Of a stretch of DNA of 64,000 bases, positions 51,015-60,831 are shown piece after piece. Each line of letters begins with the position of its first letter. The stretch's first letter is position 1. Both the position numbers and the translations under genes were made by a program. The stretch comes from Marinobacter similis (lineage in GTDB: Bacteria; Pseudomonadota; Gammaproteobacteria; Pseudomonadales; Oleiphilaceae), in contig NZ_CP007151.1 in assembly GCF_000830985.1 (NCBI RefSeq), positions 2,604,001 to 2,668,000 on the forward strand. The letters run 5' to 3'. Under the pieces are notes generated by a model. The model made no database searches, was not told the DNA's origin, and saw nothing but the letters and a program-made list of their open reading frames with translations.

Positions 51015-52187
51015 ATGCCAACGACGCTGCTAGTTGATACGAATCGTGCTGCGGTCCCCTTATATCAGGCGCTCATAAAAAAAGGGCATGACGTTTGGGT
51101 TGTAGGCAAAAATCCAGAAGAAACACTGGCTAAAATGGCAGAAAATTACTGCCAACTGGATTATTCAGATGCGAGTGTCCTTTCAAAGTTTATCGAGGAA
51201 AGGAATATTGATTTCCTGGTTCCTGGATGCACTGACCTTTCATATACAATGTGTGCAAAGGTTGGCGACGGGAAATTTCTGGGTATTGATACCGTCGAAA
51301 ATACTCACAAAATAAATTCAAAAGATGCGTTTAAAGAGTTAACCCGAAGGTTGTCAATTCCGGTGCCAAAGCTGCTTCTTCAGGATGAGGCAGTGAATTA
51401 TCCATCTGTAATAGTCAAGCCAGTGGATTCTTTCAGCGGTCAAGGTATCCAAGTCCTGAGATACCCGGATGCTCAGCAATTGGGTACCGCTATTGATGCG
51501 GCGTACAAAGTTTCAAAATCAAAAACCGCACTGATAGAGGAGTACATAAGCGGGCAGCTTTACAGTTATTCCTGTTTTTTTCAGGCAGGCAGGGTTGTAG
51601 CAGGATTTTTTGTTCAGGAGGATGGCAGTGCCAACCCGTTTACGGTGGATACCAGCCAAGTTACAAATGATCTCGCAGAATCGCTGCAACTATCTTTGGA
51701 GTCTGATGTTTGTAAAATAGCCGAAGAGCTTGGCATCTCCGATGGCCTGGTGCATCTTCAATTTTTAAGCGATGGGGATAAATATTGGGTTATTGAAATG
51801 ACACGGCGCTGTCCGGGAGATATTTACGCATTATTGATTGAATATGCAACAGGTTATGAATATTCGGATTCTTATATAGCGCCCTTTATTGGGGAGAAAG
51901 TTAAAGCTGCACCGCGCCCTGAGATAAAGAGGAATATAATCCGACACACGGTTACGTCGAAGCCAGGACAAACCTTTTGGGGGCTTCAGTTTGAACGAGC
52001 TACGAACGTCATTCTTTTTGTACCTTTAGTCACGTCTGGAGAAGCCGCAAAACCGAATGACTGTATTAGGCTGGGTGTTATGTTTATTGAATCTCATTCA
52101 AAGGAAGAGCAGCTACAATTGTATGAGCATCTAATTTCCAGAAGTCTGTACCAGTTAAACTTTCCAGGAGGGAGTAATGAGTCGTAG
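51015..52187 (+). CDS. ATP-grasp ligase in a sugar-modification trio
   Basis: 390 residues, intact. An N-terminal Rossmann-like part (TLLVDTNRAAVPLYQAL, LVPGCTDLSY) precedes the ATP-grasp fold with VIVKPVDSFSGQGI (residues about 132-145), ALIEEYISGQLYSYSC and a metal-binding WVIEMTRRCPGDIY. Such enzymes form amide bonds from a carboxylate and an amine through an acyl phosphate. Next to a 4-amino-sugar aminotransferase, N-acylation of that sugar by an amino or hydroxy acid is a reasonable idea, but it is inference. It overlaps the next gene by 11 bp. Confidence 0.75.
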   Translation: MPTTLLVDTNRAAVPLYQALIKKGHDVWVVGKNPEETLAKMAENYCQLDYSDASVLSKFIEERNIDFLVPGCTDLSYTMCAKVGDGKFLGIDTVENTHKINSKDAFKELTRRLSIPVPKLLLQDEAVNYPSVIVKPVDSFSGQGIQVLRYPDAQQLGTAIDAAYKVSKSKTALIEEYISGQLYSYSCFFQAGRVVAGFFVQEDGSANPFTVDTSQVTNDLAESLQLSLESDVCKIAEELGISDGLVHLQFLSDGDKYWVIEMTRRCPGDIYALLIEYATGYEYSDSYIAPFIGEKVKAAPRPEIKRNIIRHTVTSKPGQTFWGLQFERATNVILFVPLVTSGEAAKPNDCIRLGVMFIESHSKEEQLQLYEHLISRSLYQLNFPGGSNES

Positions 52188-53313
52188 AAAAACATTGAAG
52201 CTTGGATTTGTTGGTGGTGGACTGGATTCGGCCGTAGGGTATGCTCATTTTGTAGCATCAAGAATGGACAATTTGTGGTCGCTAGATGCTGGAGTTTTAA
52301 GCTTGGAAGAGGAAAAAAACTTTCAGGCAGCCGAAGTATACGGAATAGAAAAAAAACGCGTTTACCGCAGCCTGTCGGATTTCTTATCGCATGAAAAAGA
52401 TGTTATCGACGCTGTCGTCATTCTGACACCAACGCCGCTTCACTATGGGATGATTCTAGATTGTCTGCGTGAGGGCATGCCAGTTATCTCAGAGAAAGCA
52501 CTCTGTCTGACATCCGAAGAAGCCTCGAAAATAAAAGCGATAGCCGAGGAAAATAACAGCTTTCTAGCTGTAATATATAACTATTCAGGTTATCCGATGG
52601 TAAGAGAGATGAGGAGGTTCATCCAAGATGGAACTTTAGGCACAGTCCAGCATTTTCAGGTGGAAATGCCCCAGGAGGGGTTCCTGCGTCGTAACAAAGA
52701 TGGAGATAAGGCTACACCGCAATATTGGAGAACGCAGGATGGCGAAATCCCTACTCTGCATTTGGATTTGGCCGTTCACTTACACGAGCTGATTTATTAT
52801 TTGACTCGTGCACGACCGCTGGAAGTGGTGGCTGACCAGTCGAGTCACGGTTGGTTCAATGTTGTTGATAATGCATCGTGTATGACACGGTATTCTAACC
52901 GCATGACAGGAAATGCCTGGTTCAGCAAGGCCGCCCTAGGTAGTCGAAACGGGCTAAAGTTAAGGCTTTATGGTGACGAGGCTTCCGTTGAGTGGATTCA
53001 AACTAACCCAGAGGAGCTGTTGGTCTCTTATAGCAACGGATCCAGGGAGATCGTAGATCGGGCGTCTTCTGTGAAAGTGGCCGATGCGCCGCGTTACACA
53101 CGTTTTAAAGCCGGACACCCCGCCGGTTTTAACGAGGCGCTTGCGAACCTATATGCAGATATTCATGAAGCTCTGCTTGATTACCAGTCCAAAGGAACAT
53201 TTGAGTCGTCAGAGGTTTTTGGGCCTGATTTGGCACTGAATGGGCTTCAGTGGCTTGAGGCAATGGTTAAATCGATAGATTCGGGAACCTGGGAAAAGTG
53301 CGACCGCCAATAA
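52177..53313 (+). CDS. Gfo/Idh/MocA-family oxidoreductase
   Basis: 378 residues, intact, with AGGAGGG upstream of the ATG. NAD-binding LGFVGGGLDSAVGYAHF, the cofactor region VVILTPTPLHYGM and SEKALCLTSEEA (the usual EKP reads EKA), and a C-terminal HLDLAVHLHELIYYL with the catalytic His-type motif. The family oxidises or reduces sugars and inositols. Within the trio it may make the carboxylate partner of the ATP-grasp enzyme or modify the sugar ring. Confidence 0.8.
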   Translation: MSRRKTLKLGFVGGGLDSAVGYAHFVASRMDNLWSLDAGVLSLEEEKNFQAAEVYGIEKKRVYRSLSDFLSHEKDVIDAVVILTPTPLHYGMILDCLREGMPVISEKALCLTSEEASKIKAIAEENNSFLAVIYNYSGYPMVREMRRFIQDGTLGTVQHFQVEMPQEGFLRRNKDGDKATPQYWRTQDGEIPTLHLDLAVHLHELIYYLTRARPLEVVADQSSHGWFNVVDNASCMTRYSNRMTGNAWFSKAALGSRNGLKLRLYGDEASVEWIQTNPEELLVSYSNGSREIVDRASSVKVADAPRYTRFKAGHPAGFNEALANLYADIHEALLDYQSKGTFESSEVFGPDLALNGLQWLEAMVKSIDSGTWEKCDRQ

Positions 53314-53387
53314 GTCGTGAGTGTTGTCGGAATAGACATAATAAAGATTAGGTTAGCTGATATTCTCGTTGTAACAGGCTTTAACGT

Positions 53388-54836
53388 ATGAGCGCGATAA
53401 ACCGGAAGATCGGAGTGGGGGTGCTCTGGAACCTGGTGAGTCTGTTTATGACACGTGGGGCCAGCACAATTTTCATGTTGTTTCTGGCTCGCCTGCTGGC
53501 ACCTGAGGCCTTTGGTCTCATTGCAATGGCAACGGTGGTGTTTGAGTTGGCGAATGTGTTTGTGAATTCCGGCCTTGGTATAGCGCTCATCCGAAGCGAA
53601 ACCGTGACCGATTCAGATCTCAATACGGTGTTTTTCAGCAATCTTTTGCTCAGCGGGCTGGCCTATGCTGTCCTGTTTGCGGCCGCTCCCTTCATCGCAG
53701 ACTTCTACAGCCAGGCAGAGCTGTCTACAATCATTCAGGTGATGGGGCTGGTCGTATTCATTAACGCCGCTAAAGTGGTTCAAACAGCCGTACTCAGTCG
53801 TCGGATGGACTTCAAATCCCAGATGAAGGCCAACACCTTAGGTGTGGTGTTTTCTGGCTTCCTCGCTATTTCAGCTGCTTTCTATGGTTGGGGCGTTTGG
53901 AGTTTGGTGGTGCAAGTACTCAGTTCTGCGTTGATATCCGCACTTGTGCTCTGGTTAGTCAGTAAGTGGCGCCCGGCCTTGGAGTTCAGTCGCGAGTCTT
54001 TTTCAAGGCTATTCCGTTTTGGTAGAAATCTGCTGATGGAAGGACTGCTCGAGATCTTGTATCAAAACTCCTATGTTGCGGTCATTGGACGCTTATTTAG
54101 CGCGGAAATTACGGGGCTATTTTTCCTCGCAACAAAAATCAGCAATCTGGTTTCGCAACAACTAACTAACGCCGTTCAGCAAGCAACTTTTCCTGCTTTG
54201 TCCACTTTGCAGACGGATAACGGTAGTCTTAGGCGAAAGTTTAGGCAAATTATGCAGATAATGATGTTCCTGATTGCGCCGGTAATGGCTCTGTTGGCCG
54301 GGCTTGCAACTCCACTGTTTACAATCTTTCTTGATGAGCGGTGGGTGGGCGCAGTCCCTTATTTACAACTGTTGTGTGTCGTAGGTGCACTTTACCCTGT
54401 GCATGCTCTGAACGTTAATTTACTCAACGTAAAAGGCCGTTCGGATTTGGTTTTGAAGGTGGGGTTAGTAAAAAAAGCAGTAAATCTTGCTTTATTGTTT
54501 CTCGCAATACCTTTTGGGGTCCTCGGTATTGTTGCGAGCATGGTAGTTGGTTCGTTCCTGTCGCTGATTCCTAATACCTATTTTTCCGCGCGTTTGGTCG
54601 GATATTCTTTATTTGATCAAATAAAAGATGTCATAAAACCCCTTATCTCTGGTGTTGTTGCCGGAGCGGGGGCGTGGTTTTTAGTCGGACAACAGGGAAA
54701 TGTTGAGTTTCTTGAGTTAGCGGGTGGTGGAGTTTTTGGAATTGGGATTTACATCGTCGCAACACTCCTGTTACGAGGAGAAGGCCTGAGTGTGCTGATC
54801 AGTGAGATCAAGAAGCGCCGGCTAGGTATATTATAG
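53388..54836 (+). CDS. Polysaccharide flippase, WzxC/PST type
   Basis: 482 residues, about 12-14 hydrophobic segments. The start KIGVGVLWNLVSLFMTRGAS and ARLLAPEAFGLIAMATVV, plus QQLTNAVQQATFPALSTLQ, fit the WzxC/TuaB group of the MOP superfamily, a different branch from the flippase at 30288. It would export the locus 2 repeat unit. Base composition is close to the chromosomal average at the 5' end and AT-richer toward the 3' end. Confidence 0.87.
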   Translation: MSAINRKIGVGVLWNLVSLFMTRGASTIFMLFLARLLAPEAFGLIAMATVVFELANVFVNSGLGIALIRSETVTDSDLNTVFFSNLLLSGLAYAVLFAAAPFIADFYSQAELSTIIQVMGLVVFINAAKVVQTAVLSRRMDFKSQMKANTLGVVFSGFLAISAAFYGWGVWSLVVQVLSSALISALVLWLVSKWRPALEFSRESFSRLFRFGRNLLMEGLLEILYQNSYVAVIGRLFSAEITGLFFLATKISNLVSQQLTNAVQQATFPALSTLQTDNGSLRRKFRQIMQIMMFLIAPVMALLAGLATPLFTIFLDERWVGAVPYLQLLCVVGALYPVHALNVNLLNVKGRSDLVLKVGLVKKAVNLALLFLAIPFGVLGIVASMVVGSFLSLIPNTYFSARLVGYSLFDQIKDVIKPLISGVVAGAGAWFLVGQQGNVEFLELAGGGVFGIGIYIVATLLLRGEGLSVLISEIKKRRLGIL

Positions 54837-54867
54837 TAAAGGTAAGAAAACACTTGAGGTTGGCTAT

Positions 54868-55794
54868 TTGAAATTTGTTATTTGGACACCAGTATACCGA
54901 GATAGCAGCGGCGGAATTATAGTGCTCCACAAGTTAGCGAGCATGCTGCGCGATTCAGGACACAATGTATCAATATGGCCAGCACCAAAACCTACGCGGC
55001 GGGACTTACGATCGTTGCGAGGCTGGGTCAAGTTATTTAGATGGTTTAAGTTATTGTTGATTAATTATACTAAAAAACGTAGTATTAAATCTCCTTATAA
55101 TTTAAAAATTTCTAAAAAAAGCGACCTGAAAGGCGCGATTGTTATTTATCCCGAAATAACGGCAGGGAATCCCTTAGGTGCAAAATTTGTCGTCCGATGG
55201 CTGTTAAATAAGCCCGGGGTGATTAATGGAAACAAAGATTTTGGAAATAAAGAAATATTTTTTTTCTACGACTCTATCTTTAATGACTGGGATTTGAATC
55301 CAAATGAGGGACACCACTTGATTGTGTCGGAGTTGAAGTCAGACATCTATAGAATTAACAATGAAAGCGGTCGCGCTGGCCAGTGTTATATGATCAGGAA
55401 GGGTAGGGATAGAGCATTGGATTATCATGAGCCCGGTGCCATAAATGTGGACGGCATGACTCACGAAGAGCTGTCTATAATATTTAATGAGTGCAAGTAT
55501 TTCATTTGTTATGACCTTTATACGATGTACAGTCGCTATGCTGCAATGTGCGGGTGTATTCCGATAGTTGTGCCTCAGACAGGCGTCTCGCTTGAAGAAT
55601 GGTATCCTGACGTGGAAAACCGATATGGCATTGCCTATGGATGGGATAATGTGTCTTGGGCTGTCGAGAGCCGGGAAAAACTTCTTGAAACTCTCGCGGA
55701 AAAAAGGATTGTTGAATTAGAGTCTGTGGATCGTTTTGTATTGACTACTGAACGATATTTTTTCGACGAACTGAATAAAACGAGTGAGCTTTGA
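54868..55794 (+). CDS. Putative glycosyltransferase (WavQ-like)
   Basis: 308 residues from a TTG. FVIWTPVYRDSSGGIIVLHK at the start and a C-terminal half with FNECKYFICYDLYTMYSRYA, AMCGCIPIVVPQ and WYPDVENRYGIAYGW resemble predicted transferases of LPS core loci such as WavQ. Catalytic residues cannot be named. AT-rich in the first 400 bp. Its stop overlaps the start of the next gene. Confidence 0.55.
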   Translation: MKFVIWTPVYRDSSGGIIVLHKLASMLRDSGHNVSIWPAPKPTRRDLRSLRGWVKLFRWFKLLLINYTKKRSIKSPYNLKISKKSDLKGAIVIYPEITAGNPLGAKFVVRWLLNKPGVINGNKDFGNKEIFFFYDSIFNDWDLNPNEGHHLIVSELKSDIYRINNESGRAGQCYMIRKGRDRALDYHEPGAINVDGMTHEELSIIFNECKYFICYDLYTMYSRYAAMCGCIPIVVPQTGVSLEEWYPDVENRYGIAYGWDNVSWAVESREKLLETLAEKRIVELESVDRFVLTTERYFFDELNKTSEL

Positions 55795-55802
55795 AAAAAG
55801 CA

Positions 55803-56774
55803 ATGAAAATCTCTGTTGCTCTCGCCACCTACAATGGTGCCCAATACATCAAAGAGCAACTCGAAAGCTTTGTAGACCAGACCCGGTTACCGGATGAGTT
55901 AATTATCACCGACGACTGTTCCACGGACCAAACTGAAGCTCTGGTCAGTGAGTTCGCCAAAACAGCTCCCTTTAAGGTAGAGTTTCATCGTAACAAAAGA
56001 AATCTGGGCTATTGCGGCAACTTTAATGCGGCATTAATGAAAACGACAGGCGATCTGGTGTTTCTTAGTGACCAAGATGATGTATGGTTCCCCGACAAAA
56101 TTCAGCACATGATAGAGCTGGCCGAGTCACATTCTGATGCACTGGTCATGATGAATGACGCGGTACTCACGGACTCGGACCTTAATGAAGTTGGGCTTAC
56201 CAAGCTCGGTCAGATCCGTTCGGCGGGTATACCTCTGGAACGCTTCGTAATGGGCTGTTGCGCGTGTGTGCGCAGGGAGCTGCTGGATTTCTGTCTACCG
56301 ATTCCCAAAGCAGTGAGGGGGCATGATGATTGGCTGGTCGGTCTGTCGGGTGGCCTGAATGCAAAGTTGGTAGACCCCAAACCACTCCAATACTATCGTC
56401 GGCACGAATCTAACGAGTCGCAGTTTATAGCTAACAGAACATACAAAGTGACTCGGTCACTGGCTTTTTTACATGCCGTTCAGACTACGTTCAAAAAAGA
56501 TGCGCCTGAAAAAGCGCGGGCAAGTATTGACCAACAAAAGGTCTTTCTTAGGCATCTGACGGAGACCCAACAAAGAGCACCTGCTAAATATCACTCAAAA
56601 TTCGTGGAGTTCAGAAAATCGACTGAAACCAGAATTGAAAGAGAAGAACGGCGTGTTGCGGTTCGCGAGCAATGGTTTGTGTCAAGGTTTTTAACGGTTT
56701 TTTATATGCTAGTGAAAGGTGATTATCGGCAAAGCAATGGCATTAAATCTGTTTTAAGGGATCTCGTGGGATAA
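55803..56774 (+). CDS. Family 2 glycosyltransferase (intact paralogue of the gene at 32690)
   Basis: 323 residues from ATG 55803 (an upstream TTG at 55791 is possible). LATYNGAQYIKEQLESF, LPDELIITDDCSTD, VFLSDQDDVWFPD, ELVMGCC-like region and QYYRRHESNESQF are shared with the locus 1 paralogue, including the end VLRDLVG. Same predicted reaction in both loci, most likely transfer of a common sugar. Base composition is higher in GC than the locus 1 copy. Confidence 0.88.
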   Translation: MKISVALATYNGAQYIKEQLESFVDQTRLPDELIITDDCSTDQTEALVSEFAKTAPFKVEFHRNKRNLGYCGNFNAALMKTTGDLVFLSDQDDVWFPDKIQHMIELAESHSDALVMMNDAVLTDSDLNEVGLTKLGQIRSAGIPLERFVMGCCACVRRELLDFCLPIPKAVRGHDDWLVGLSGGLNAKLVDPKPLQYYRRHESNESQFIANRTYKVTRSLAFLHAVQTTFKKDAPEKARASIDQQKVFLRHLTETQQRAPAKYHSKFVEFRKSTETRIEREERRVAVREQWFVSRFLTVFYMLVKGDYRQSNGIKSVLRDLVG

Positions 56775-56900
56775 TACGAATCATCTGTCAGGTTTTGTGT
56801 CACCAATTTTTGAAGTAAACTGCCCGTTTTTCCTGTCTGCTCGTAGTCAGATTCTTCGACAATCCCATTTATCCAGAATGCTCTAAAAGAGGTGCCAATT

Positions 56901-58019
56901 GTGAAAGTTTTGGCGGTGATGCCTAGCTACCGAACTGCAAGCTACTCTGGGAATGTCGGTGGTGGGGAAATATCAAACCGTCTTCTCTTTCAAGGATTGG
57001 TGGAAAATGGGCATGAGGTAGTGGTTGTTACTACGAACGCAGGCGGTTGCGGTAATTGTACAGAAAATGGCGTGGACATTGTCGAACTCAGTGAACCTGC
57101 AAACTCCGTTTTTTTATATGTGAAATCGCGACTTCAGTTTCGGCGCAAGGTTCACAAGATAGCTTTGGCGGTTGTTAAACCTGATGTGATTATCACCTCT
57201 ACAGAAGCGTTGGGAGTTGCACTCTCGCTCAAGAGTTCTGCGGGCGTGCCTGTGGCCCTCTTGGTGAGGGCGTATGAGAATCTTGATAATCGAGAAACAC
57301 TCCCCGCAATGTTTAAGCGCATTTTTAAGAGCATTTTACTAGGTTGTTTTGGGCCGAAGTCGGTCGCGAAGGTGGACCTTGTTCTTCCGAACAGTGACTA
57401 TATGGCCAGTATTTGTAACAGCTATATTCCGGCCACAGTTATGTCGAAGATTGTTTATCCGCCCGTCGATTATGAGTTGGTTCCGATGGATGAAGGTCGG
57501 TCCCTGAAAACGGTATCGATGGTGGGTACCAGCACCAAAAAGGGGACAGCGCTCGTTGAAAGGTTGGCAGAGCGTTTCCCGGATTTGAACTTTCGGATGG
57601 TTGGATGTCCGGGTGCGAATGTCCATGGAGAGCAAGCAAAGAACAACCTGACACTGGTCGGGTGGTGTGATGTCCGTAAAGAGTTTGAGGACAACGCAGA
57701 TATTGTTCTTGTTCCCTCATTGTGGCCGGAACCCTTCGGAAGAGTTGCGGTTGAAGCATTAGCTGCCGGTAAAATTGCCCTGGTTTCGGATATTGGCGGG
57801 CTGCCTGAAGCTGTCGCATTTCAAAAAGTTCTGACTTTGGAGCCGGGGGACGAGGACGCTTGGTCAGAGGCCCTCCGCTGTGTTCTGCAAAACCCTGCAC
57901 CTTTTTATGAGGCGATGGAAGTAGCACGTGCGCAGATCAATAGGTTTAGTGTAAATGAACAAGTAGAAGGCTTGGAAGACGCCTTGAGACAATTAGTAAC
58001 CGCTGGCAGACAATTATGA
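56901..58019 (+). CDS. Family 4 glycosyltransferase
   Basis: About 372 residues. The GTG at 56901 has AGAGGTG 8-14 bp upstream and is preferred over GTG 56892. GT-B fold: GNVGGGEISNRLLFQGL, VVYPPVDYE-like hinge, SMVGTSTKKGT, and the donor motif PSLWPEPFGRVAVEALAAG with the conserved Glu residues. Retaining transferase; donor unknown. Stop overlaps the next start (ATGA). Confidence 0.87.
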   Translation: MKVLAVMPSYRTASYSGNVGGGEISNRLLFQGLVENGHEVVVVTTNAGGCGNCTENGVDIVELSEPANSVFLYVKSRLQFRRKVHKIALAVVKPDVIITSTEALGVALSLKSSAGVPVALLVRAYENLDNRETLPAMFKRIFKSILLGCFGPKSVAKVDLVLPNSDYMASICNSYIPATVMSKIVYPPVDYELVPMDEGRSLKTVSMVGTSTKKGTALVERLAERFPDLNFRMVGCPGANVHGEQAKNNLTLVGWCDVRKEFEDNADIVLVPSLWPEPFGRVAVEALAAGKIALVSDIGGLPEAVAFQKVLTLEPGDEDAWSEALRCVLQNPAPFYEAMEVARAQINRFSVNEQVEGLEDALRQLVTAGRQL

Positions 58020-58759
58020 CGCAGTATTCGAATCAGAAGATGGAAAAGCCTGAAGAAATCGGGCTTGTTGATTTAGCGGCAATCTTAGTTGTCCGCCGTA
58101 TGGTGGCGATTTCTGTCCTGCTATTAACAGTGTTTGCCGGGATTCTCTATTTTCTGATAGCTCCCGATCAATATCAGTATCGTAGCCTCTTCCTGGTGGC
58201 TCAACAAAATGGCGCAACGCCGGCTCAATCTACTCAATACTTGGTTTCAAAACTTGAAACATTTTGGCTACCGGACATGGAAAGTCTTTATCAAAAAGAG
58301 GGTAAACGTCTCGTGGGAAAGCCGACCTTTGATCGCACATCTGGGTCCACTATGATCGAATTTGAATCTCTAGCTACTCTTGAGGACGAAAGCTTGGTTC
58401 GGGAGTTACATGAGAACCTCCTTGACCGGTTACTTAAAGAGCAGCAAAAGTATCTTTCGGACCAAAAGGAGAGTTTTCAACAGCAGTTAAACTCATCAGA
58501 TGAACTGATACAAAGGATTTCGGGCCTGGAGAACGAACAGTCGCTAGCGGCTATCGTGCAGGTGAGAAATGAAATCAAGCTCAAGCTTGATGGGTTGCGA
58601 CCTGCAGAGGTCTTAACAACAGCGCGCCGCAGTCTGAAGCCAGATGGGCGTCCCGCATGGCAGATACTCGTGGGATTTTTAGTGGCAGGTGTTGTTTTGG
58701 GGATAATGGCCGCTTTCGTTGCGGAATTCGTCGCGAGAGTTCGGGCTAAATTGCAGTAA
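58016..58759 (+). CDS. Wzz-type chain-length regulator, locus 2
   Basis: 247 residues. EIGLVDLAAILVVRRMVAIS precedes TM1; a coiled-coil section (QQKYLSDQKESFQQQL) follows; TM2 near residues 218-238 is preceded by SLKPDGRPAWQIL, the Pro-containing motif. Shorter than the locus 1 Wzz. It presumably controls the length of the locus 2 polymer with the polymerase encoded next. Confidence 0.82.
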   Translation: MTQYSNQKMEKPEEIGLVDLAAILVVRRMVAISVLLLTVFAGILYFLIAPDQYQYRSLFLVAQQNGATPAQSTQYLVSKLETFWLPDMESLYQKEGKRLVGKPTFDRTSGSTMIEFESLATLEDESLVRELHENLLDRLLKEQQKYLSDQKESFQQQLNSSDELIQRISGLENEQSLAAIVQVRNEIKLKLDGLRPAEVLTTARRSLKPDGRPAWQILVGFLVAGVVLGIMAAFVAEFVARVRAKLQ

Positions 58760-58762
58760 GGT

Positions 58763-59749
58763 ATGGACACTAGCCACAAACTAGATGCCAGCCGCCTTGC
58801 GGTGGTATTGTCGTTTTTTTATGCATATATTTTGGCGTTTGTACTGCCAATCGCTGCCTTCAAAGACCGAGAAAATTATCTGGTTTATGCCGCCGACGCC
58901 GGTTCAGCGATGGCTCGCTATTTTGATGCAGGGATTTTGGCATTTCTTGTTAATGAACCCGTATTCCTTCTTGCCAACTATGTGCTATCTCTGTTTATGG
59001 GGCCTGAGTCAGTTCTTTCCCTTCTGATATTCAGTTTTGCTTTTCTGTTTGCTTATTCGATGCTGGGTTTCAATCGTAAGCTTATTTTCTTGTTATTGAT
59101 TGCACTTCTCTTGCCTCAGATTCTGAAAAACCATGTTGTCCAGCTGAGACAGGGATACGCCGTCGCCATATTCACCTACGCCTGGCTCTATCTGGGTAGG
59201 TCGAAAAAGTGGTTCATGATTGGTTTGACTCCTTTTATTCATGCCTCCTTTTTCATCGTCGGGTGCTTTCTGGTGGTTTTCTGGTTCTCGTCATGGGCAA
59301 GAATGAAGTTTGATCTGAAAGCAACAGTATTTTTTGCAATATCCGTTTTCTCTGTATTTCTGATTTTCTTTGTTGCAGACCTGTTTGGCTCACGGCATGC
59401 ATTACGATACTCCGGTTTCGATTTGAACGTCTCCGGCAGTGCATTTTTATTTTGGAGTCTGGTGTTCGCAATTTTTTGTTTTCAGTCACGTGAGTGGTAT
59501 GCCAAGCACTCTTTCGCTGCGCTGTTCGTGCTCGTTTATCTTGGGATGTATTTTACTTTCCCATTGTCCGGCCGTGTTTTTGAAAGTGTTTTGCCAATAG
59601 TGCTGATCGCCGGTTTCTCAACTCGAGGGTATTATCGGTACGCCTTTATTGGCTTGTTTCTTATGTATTCTCTGATTCAAATATACATTGGGCTTGGCCA
59701 GCCATTGCTTGGTTTTGCGAGTCAGTCCTGGGAAGGTGCTTTACTATGA
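58763..59749 (+). CDS. EpsG-family polysaccharide polymerase (Wzy role)
   Basis: 328 residues, about ten hydrophobic segments. FKDRENYLVYAADA near residue 35, LVNEPVFLLANYVL, and VVQLRQGYAVAIFTYAWLYLG with the conserved Arg-Gln are typical of EpsG/Wzy proteins. It would join repeat units in the periplasm. It lies between wzz and glycosyltransferases with 3-bp gaps or overlaps. Confidence 0.8.
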   Translation: MDTSHKLDASRLAVVLSFFYAYILAFVLPIAAFKDRENYLVYAADAGSAMARYFDAGILAFLVNEPVFLLANYVLSLFMGPESVLSLLIFSFAFLFAYSMLGFNRKLIFLLLIALLLPQILKNHVVQLRQGYAVAIFTYAWLYLGRSKKWFMIGLTPFIHASFFIVGCFLVVFWFSSWARMKFDLKATVFFAISVFSVFLIFFVADLFGSRHALRYSGFDLNVSGSAFLFWSLVFAIFCFQSREWYAKHSFAALFVLVYLGMYFTFPLSGRVFESVLPIVLIAGFSTRGYYRYAFIGLFLMYSLIQIYIGLGQPLLGFASQSWEGALL

Positions 59750-60809
59750 TTTTGCATGTAATAACCACGCCATCAGGCGGTGGAGCGGAGGTTCTTGTAC
59801 GTGAGCTCAACCAACGCAATCAAACTCGGGGAGTAGAGTCGGCAATTGTTTTTTTCAATGACAATGGGGGCAGTCTCAAGGCAAACGAAGTCTCCCTAGA
59901 TTCTGGAGTTCGATCTGTTTCCAATATCTTCAAGCTGAGGTCAGCAATCTCTCGGCTACGAAAGCAGCATCCGGACCTCATTGTGCATGCCCACCTGACG
60001 TGGCCCTTCATATACGTCGTTCTGGCGACGCTCTTTATTCGGGTCAGACTATTTTACACTGAGCACAACACTTATAACCGACGTCGAGAAATTCCAGGCT
60101 TTAGGCTGATCGACCGTTTCCTATATTCCAGATACGAGAGAGTAATCTGCATTAGTGATGGTGTACATAAATCACTGTCGAGTTGGATTGGTCAGGGTTT
60201 GTCCGGTGGGCAGCTAATTACCGTTCCTAATGGTGCTCAACTCAATGAGATCAATGTGCGGACTCCAATAAATGGCAGAAAAATCTCTGTGGTTTCCGTT
60301 GGTTCTCTAACAGAAAAGAAAAATTTTACTGTGGCTATTGAGGCAGTGTCGCAATTACGTGATCGGATTGAAGAGTATGTGATTGCGGGAGAGGGGCCCG
60401 CGCGCACCAAACTCGAGAATTTGATCAACAGCCGTGGGCTTTCTGATAGTGTGTTGCTGCCGGGGTGGTCGGATGATGTGGAGGGTTACCTCTGCCGTGC
60501 GGATCTGCAGCTGATCCCTTCTCAGTGGGAGGGGTTTGGTTTGGTTGCTGCAGAGGGAATGTCGACGGGCCTTCCGGTTGTTGTTTCTGATGTTGACGGT
60601 TTAAGAGAAGTCGTAGGGCCAGAAAGCGAAGCTGTGACGCTTGTTCCTGAGTATCGATCTGTCTCTGCCTGGGTAAATGCCATTAACGATGCAATCACTA
60701 AGTGTGAAAAGTCGGGCCCGCCTGAGATATCGATGGCAGCAAGTAGTCAGGCAGGAAAGTTTTCATTAGATAAAATGGTATCTGGCTATCTGGACGTCTA
60801 TGGAACTAG
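59746..60809 (+). CDS. Family 4 glycosyltransferase (first of two in one open frame)
   Basis: About 354 residues. TTPSGGGAEVLVRELNQR, TEHNTYNRRREIPG, ISVVSVGSLTEKKNF and SQWEGFGLVAAEGMSTGLP form a complete GT-B/GT4 protein. The frame continues into a second complete GT4 without stop. Adding one G to GGA at 60802 would give the end YGN followed by TAG (60807-60809) and TAA, so separate genes are more likely than a fusion. Donor unknown. Confidence 0.82.
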
Positions 60810-60831
60810 TAACCCCCAAAAATCGATACTC

